Part shown: positions 59,691-64,000 of the stretch, piece by piece | How the letters are laid out: each line of letters opens with the position of its first letter | Position numbering within the stretch: the stretch's first letter is position 1 | NCBI RefSeq assembly: GCF_016859285.1 | Contig: NC_053416.1 | Location: 16,510,501 to 16,574,500, forward strand | DNA: 64,000 bases | Source: Xiphias gladius | Lineage: Eukaryota; Chordata; Actinopteri; Istiophoriformes; Xiphiidae | Direction of reading: 5' to 3' | Made by a program: the position numbers and the translations under genes | The notes under the pieces: model-generated | What the model was told of the DNA's origin: nothing | Database searches by the model: none | What the model saw: the letters and a program-made list of their open reading frames with translations, nothing else

Positions 59691-62337
59691 CTGTATAAAT
59701 GAAAAAAATCTGTGTTAAAACTGCAATAGTAGCAAAGTGTAACATTAGTAAAATGAGGCTGTGAATGTTTGAGTCTTTAATACCTCTGTGATTACTGTAC
59801 TCTCCATCTGAACACTCAGTACATTCAAAGCAGCATGTGGGCATACTATCTATGATCCCCTTTCTTGTGCCAGGTTCACAGTCCTCACTGCAATTAGAGA
59901 ATGGCACCTATAGGATGTGAAATGGGCAGAAAAACTGCGTGAGAAAGAGTAGAAAATGAACTGAGAATGGATGTAAATGTGCATTATATATAAACAACCA
60001 GGACCCCATTTCCCAAAAGCTACTTAAAGCTGCACATAAGTGGTCAATCATAGTGATGAACCCTAAGTGAATCATCACCAAACTTTGCAATTTCTCTCAG
60101 CTCTAAAAGCATCTTTCATTTCACTGTTTTGATTTTAGGGCCCTCCGATATACTGTTGAGTTCATTATTGCTTTACGGGAAAAAATTTAGCTCTGAAAAA
60201 TTATAATAATGTATGTTTTGTTTATCAGCAGGTTTCAAAGTTTTCCTTCCTTGCTGTAATTGTCTGCTGACAACCCTAAAACACCAAATGACAGGAAACA
60301 TTGGAATGCATTGATGAGAACATCCGCCACAAAACAGTTTGACTGACCTCTGAACTGTAACCATTCCACAGAATCTTTGTCTTGTCAATGAACAGTTTGG
60401 CTCCTCTCTTAGCGTGCATATTGTAGTATCCAACCTCCTCAAACACCACAGAGCCATCTTCAGCAGACCTGTGCCAGTTTATAAGAGTGTAGTTTGCTGC
60501 CATGTCTGCGTTCTCATCAAAGTGCATCTTTTCCCCCATACTGTTGGTGTAGTTCAAATGTCTGAGCTGCTTTAGGACCTGTGAAGCAGAAACACATATT
60601 TGTATGATTCACTTTTCAAGAAGTTAGGTACTTACTTGCTTTTCTTATGGGGAAATGCAATATGTTACCTGCCATGCTTCCATTTTCTTTATATCTGCAC
60701 AGGAATTGTTGGCAAAAAGTCCATGTCCAGGTGTGCAGGTGAGTATGTCCTGCAGGGCCTGTGCAATGGAATACACTGCAACATACACATTATAGGAGAT
60801 ACGAAGGTGTGTGTAGTCCAGGTACGGGGTCTCAACCCTTGTGATGTCTTCCTCGCCAGTACATAAAGGCCTGAAACTAGTGCTACCACTTTCTTGCAGT
60901 CTTGGGCTGTCTTCCAGATAACAGTTGAAGGTTTCTTCCCAAAACTCCCTGACAAATTCATTATGACTATCTTTCTTTGGTTGGACTTGTTGTAAGAACT
61001 CTCTAAAGCCAGTTATGTGCCCTGCCTTAAGAGCAAAGCCAATAGTCCCTGCCACAACATCAAGATACTCTGGTTTAGCAATAAGAGAGGAGCTTGCCCA
61101 TGCTTCGCTGGCTAACCAAATGCGATCTGTGATGTTTCTCCTGACCATCTCTTTGATTAAAGGCTCAATATCTGGGCCGCTGGCAAACACAACAATTACT
61201 TTAGCTGTTGAATTCTCAATCCTGTCAGCCAGAGCTTGGATTTCATGATCCTCAAAGTACTGAGAAATAAGTTCATTTAGGTGAATGCAGATGTCTCGCT
61301 CCTCCATTTCCTTCTCAAACTTTTCAATTCCCGGGCGTCCATAGTCGTCATCAGAGGCCACAGCAATGACCCAGTTCCACTCAAAGTACTCAATGACGTC
61401 TGCCATGGCTGTGGCCTGGTACTCATCTGTGGGAATGGTTCTCATGAAGGACTTATACTGATTCTTGTTGCTCAGTAAACGACTAGACGAGGCATAGCTG
61501 ATCTGAAACAGGAGAGATTTCAGTTAATCTATCAAGGTTTCATTGTGTCCTGCTTATTGCTGTTATTTTTCTTAAATCAATATGAAGGTTTTGTCATTTT
61601 GTTGATAAAACACATCATCCATGAGGTATTACTTTTCCTTTTAACAGTATTATCCATTGCAAATTAATTGTATGTGAACATAATTTTCAGGATATGTGAC
61701 ACTTCTCTGATTGGGGTTGCTGATAAAGCTGTTGTTCAGTTACTCACCTGAGGAATATAAAAGAGACCCAGTAGGTTTGCAACTGCTGTGGAGACTGCAG
61801 ATCCAGCTGCTCCTACTACTGCAATGGTTGATGGGATGTGATCAGTGCAGTTACAAAATTCATCTAAATTCAAAGAGTCAATCTTATTTTGGGCCACAAA
61901 ACTAAGGGTAGCTTCCAGGGCTTTTGACACTGTGTTGCATGTGTCAAATATCCTGTAGCCCAGAGTGATGTTGGGCAGGAGACTGCTGCTGTTATTAATT
62001 TGATCAATTGCAAAAATCATGGCCTGGAGCCAACGGTAACCACGGAAATTGAACCTGCAAAAACAACATAGATGGATGGATTTAGAAGAGCTGAATAGAG
62101 TCAGTTTTCAAAAATACTCTTTGTCAACTTGTAAACCAGTCTCAAATTTTACCTGACACACTGTGTGGATTCTGGCCGGGCTGCAAGGTCTTGGTCTTTG
62201 GATGAAACACCAAAGTGTATGGGAAAAAGACCTCCGAGTAAAATATCACCGGTCATCTGTGCTCTTTGATGGGGCCCATAACTTGAAATGACATAACTGG
62301 ACCCCAAGAGTATCAGATAATACAGAACTACTCTCAT
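58555..62337 (-). CDS. casr: Extracellular calcium-sensing receptor (class C GPCR), six coding exons
   Basis: Exons (minus): 62337-62153, 62054-61748, 61502-60669, 60578-60348, 59907-59784, 59690-58555; 938 aa. The first five coding lengths (185, 307, 834, 231, 124) are those I know for the human gene. Order: signal peptide (about 1-19); Venus-flytrap domain with [47 protein letters not shown] and [20 protein letters not shown]; cysteine-rich domain ([13 protein letters not shown]); seven-helix domain from about 595 to 843; tail of 94 residues. The tail keeps [17 protein letters not shown] and ends [11 protein letters not shown], far shorter than in human (1078 aa total), as in other teleosts. 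The family senses extracellular Ca2+ at the plasma membrane, coupling mainly to Gq/11 and Gi. ATG at 62337 is chosen because it gives the family-length signal peptide; the frame upstream has no ATG. Confidence 0.97.
59784..59907 (-). CDS. casr: casr coding exon 5 (cysteine-rich domain)
   Basis: 124 nt; acceptor catcctatag|GTGCC, donor CAGAG|gtatta. It encodes [18 protein letters not shown] and [17 protein letters not shown]. The downstream intron is 93 bases and lacks any in-frame stop. Confidence 0.94.
60348..60578 (-). CDS. casr: casr coding exon 4
   Basis: 231 nt; acceptor tgcttcacag|GTCCT, donor CAGAG|gtcagt. It encodes [20 protein letters not shown] to [12 protein letters not shown]. 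Confidence 0.95.
60669..61502 (-). CDS. casr: casr coding exon 3 (main Venus-flytrap exon)
   Basis: 834 nt; acceptor cctgtttcag|ATCAG, donor GGCAG|gtaaca. It encodes [20 protein letters not shown] to [13 protein letters not shown], most of the ligand-binding lobes. Confidence 0.96.
61748..62054 (-). CDS. casr: casr coding exon 2
   Basis: 307 nt; acceptor gtttttgcag|GTTCA, donor CCTCAG|gtgagt. It encodes [20 protein letters not shown] through LLGLFYIPQ of lobe 1. Confidence 0.95.
62153..62337 (-). CDS. casr: casr coding exon 1 (signal peptide)
   Basis: 185 nt coding; donor GTCAG|gtaaaa. It encodes [20 protein letters not shown], then [20 protein letters not shown]. The transcribed exon probably begins at 62476, where a strong acceptor (ttttttcctacag) occurs. 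Confidence 0.93.
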
Positions 62338-62476
62338 CTTTCTTTTTTTCCCCAATGGGAAGGATTATTTTCCACAACTCCCCAGAGTGAAGATATTCTC
62401 AGTATAATCTTCTCCCACCAATCTGCCTGCTGCGCTGTTTTGTGTAATTCATGTTTGCACTGATGAGAATACCTAC
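62338..62476 (-). other. casr: casr 5' UTR segment of the start exon, with a short upstream ORF
   Basis: A strong acceptor (polypyrimidine then cctacag|GTAGG) at 62477 implies a leader exon portion of 139 bases. It contains ATG at 62452-62450 opening a 17-codon frame that ends at TGA 62401-62399, 61 bases before the main ATG. If transcribed, this uORF could lower CaSR translation. Confidence 0.45.
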
Positions 62477-63609
62477 CTGTAGGAAAAAAGAAGAAAAAAA
62501 CATTTATGCCTTTGTTTACTTGTCTACAATCACATCGGGTACCAATTTTCCCTATAAAATAAACATGTAGAAAAGGAAAATTTATTTTGACTAAAAATAA
62601 TCAACACTGGGGAAAAGCTTTTCATTTTCTTGATATTTCAAAAAAGATATAAACATAATTCTTGTGCTGTAGCAGCGTTGGATACTATCTAATAAACTCC
62701 AATCACCCATATAAACAAGGACAGGATGGCGAGAAGAATGGTGTTAGAAGTCAGCATGACCTAAGGCTGTTATTACCTAGCAGGACTACTCAGTTATACT
62801 GTATAAGTCTTTTAAAAGTTTGGATTTTTTTTTAAATAAGTAAACTTGTAATGTTTTTAAAAAGAGATGACTTTGAACATTTAACTCCTCAGTAACACCA
62901 TGGTCACGGTGTTTGAAATATCCATCTGAACCAAAATAGATGCAGGATTTACATGAGCTGAGAGAGAAGTCACACTCTAATGACCCTCCTTCCTGCAAAA
63001 TGCCTGGTCTCACGCTGTGGCCAGTGAACCCAGTCACCATGGAGAAACGCCATGGAGGCCTTACTGCATGTGGCTAATACTGCTGGAAAAATGCTGGGGC
63101 AGAGCTGTGATAATGAAGCAACTAACGCCTTTTAAGAGCCCCTGTTTGCCACATTAACTATCACTGAGAGAAGTTCTACGCACAGTCATATAAAATCTAT
63201 TTTAATTTATTATTGCCATTATTTTGGATGGAAAGTATATTTTGCATTCAAAAATTAACTTCCGACAAAGGTATTGTAGAATATAATTATGTAATTATCC
63301 AGTGTCCAGTGTTGGTATCAAATGTCCCCTAAGTCTTCTTTTTTGTAAATAACAATTAAAATACAAATCACATAATTACCACTTGTTCCAAATCAATAAA
63401 AACAGATTTAAAACACAGTTTTCTTCGCAAAGTACACTCAGCAAAGTAATTGGCTGTAACATTATCATGTTTTAAATAACTGATGGCTAAATTAAAAAGT
63501 AAGATGACTGTTTCTGAATTCTCTAAAAACATTTCTTCAGTGCTTTTTAACTCCCAGAATAAAACTATTAGAACATCAAACATGGACAATAACACAAGAT
63601 CAAACTTAC

Positions 63610-63679
63610 CACCTGAACGCCTGAGTGTGGTTTAAATACACCCCAAACAGTTCATCTGTAGCTACATAGAGATTTTAAA
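63610..63679 (-). promoter_or_regulatory. casr: Possible casr promoter and first leader exon
   Basis: A TATA-like tttaaaat (63679-63672, minus) is followed about 65 bases on by a consensus donor, CAGGTG|gtaagt, at 63609. This would define a small non-coding exon spliced over a 1133-base intron to the acceptor at 62477. Human CASR also starts with non-coding exons. Prediction only. Confidence 0.3.
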
Positions 63680-63742
63680 GCCTTTTCCCAAAATATCCAG
63701 GATGCTGAATGAATTTACTGGACAATGGTTTTAGCTTCCGAA

Positions 63743-63777
63743 CCTCTCTCTGCAGATGAATCATTAACAGAGAGAGG
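63743..63777. repeat. Perfect 10-bp hairpin upstream of casr
   Basis: The arms cctctctctg (63743-63752) and cagagagagg (63768-63777) flank a 15-base AT-rich loop. It lies just upstream of the candidate casr promoter. Confidence 0.6.
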
Positions 63778-64000
63778 GGTAGTCCATTTCCTTCAGCTAA
63801 TGAAGTCTACTCACAGTTCACTCCACCTGAACGTAAGTCATCACAACCTACAGTGGCAGAGAATGACTTGGGAAGGTTACTTTAACTTATAATTATCTAC
63901 TATTACTACAGCATTACAGGAATATAATCGCATAGCCACTTTCCCTGACAAGATCTACAATATGAGATGAAAGAGACAGGTTGTTAGGTTTAACTTTGTC

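Larger units (their letters stand above)
62477..64000. other. casr upstream region
   Basis: No coding exon recognised. It contains the candidate leader exon and hairpin listed separately. The rest is AT-rich; minus frames at 62786-63040 and 63368-63595 show no domain. Confidence 0.5.

Noticed and set aside
62338-62355. Extension of casr by six residues upstream of its ATG
   Set aside because: The upstream codon at 62355 is TTG, not ATG. The ATG at 62337 gives a signal peptide of family length.

Overview
The window looks like a compact teleost (ray-finned, probably percomorph) nuclear genome. The four protein-coding genes I recognise are vertebrate genes. The calcium-sensing receptor has the short teleost-type C-tail. 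Many introns are only 90-180 bases, and several repeats are fish-type. There are no prokaryotic operons, CRISPR arrays or RNA genes that I can support.

Layout. Positions 1-20.86 kb hold no recognisable gene. This reads as the upstream regulatory desert of gsx1: AT-rich DNA with microsatellites, a dead Tc1-like transposase fragment near 2.4-2.56 kb, a diverged direct duplication at 10.66-11.50 kb, and several stretches dense in TAATTA-type motifs that may be conserved enhancers. gsx1 (+ strand, two exons, 20998-21848) follows, with a TATA-like box and a poly(A) signal. A gene-free gap (22.4-28 kb) separates it from the tail-to-tail neighbour arhgap31 (- strand, 12 coding exons, 41176-30049). 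Next come b4galt4 (- strand, 6 coding exons, 53343-49235) and casr (- strand, 6 coding exons, 62337-58555). The last 1.6 kb is the casr upstream region.

The reconstructed proteins are Gsx1 243 aa, Arhgap31 1312 aa, B4galt4 345 aa and CaSR 938 aa. Every exon junction keeps phase and uses GT-AG splice sites. The genes form no common pathway. Gsx1 is a neural-patterning homeodomain repressor, Arhgap31 a Cdc42/Rac1 GTPase-activating protein, B4galt4 a Golgi galactosyltransferase and CaSR the extracellular-calcium GPCR. In human, ARHGAP31, B4GALT4 and CASR lie on 3q13-q21, while GSX1 lies in the ParaHox cluster on 13q12. The 22-28 kb gap is therefore a rearrangement junction relative to the human arrangement.

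The most interesting observations are: (1) a ~115-bp (GT)n tract that replaces the normal polypyrimidine tract at the 3' splice site of an essential RhoGAP exon; (2) a 93-nt, stop-free, frame-preserving casr intron whose retention would insert a strongly hydrophobic 31-residue segment just before the 7TM domain; (3) two non-autonomous transposons with clear inverted termini, one in b4galt4 intron 1 and one just downstream of the arhgap31 stop codon; (4) a perfect 14-bp hairpin in arhgap31 intron 1; and (5) an upstream ORF in the casr leader. I did not find anything that looks like an entirely new biological system. Claims about conservation are inference, because no alignment could be run.
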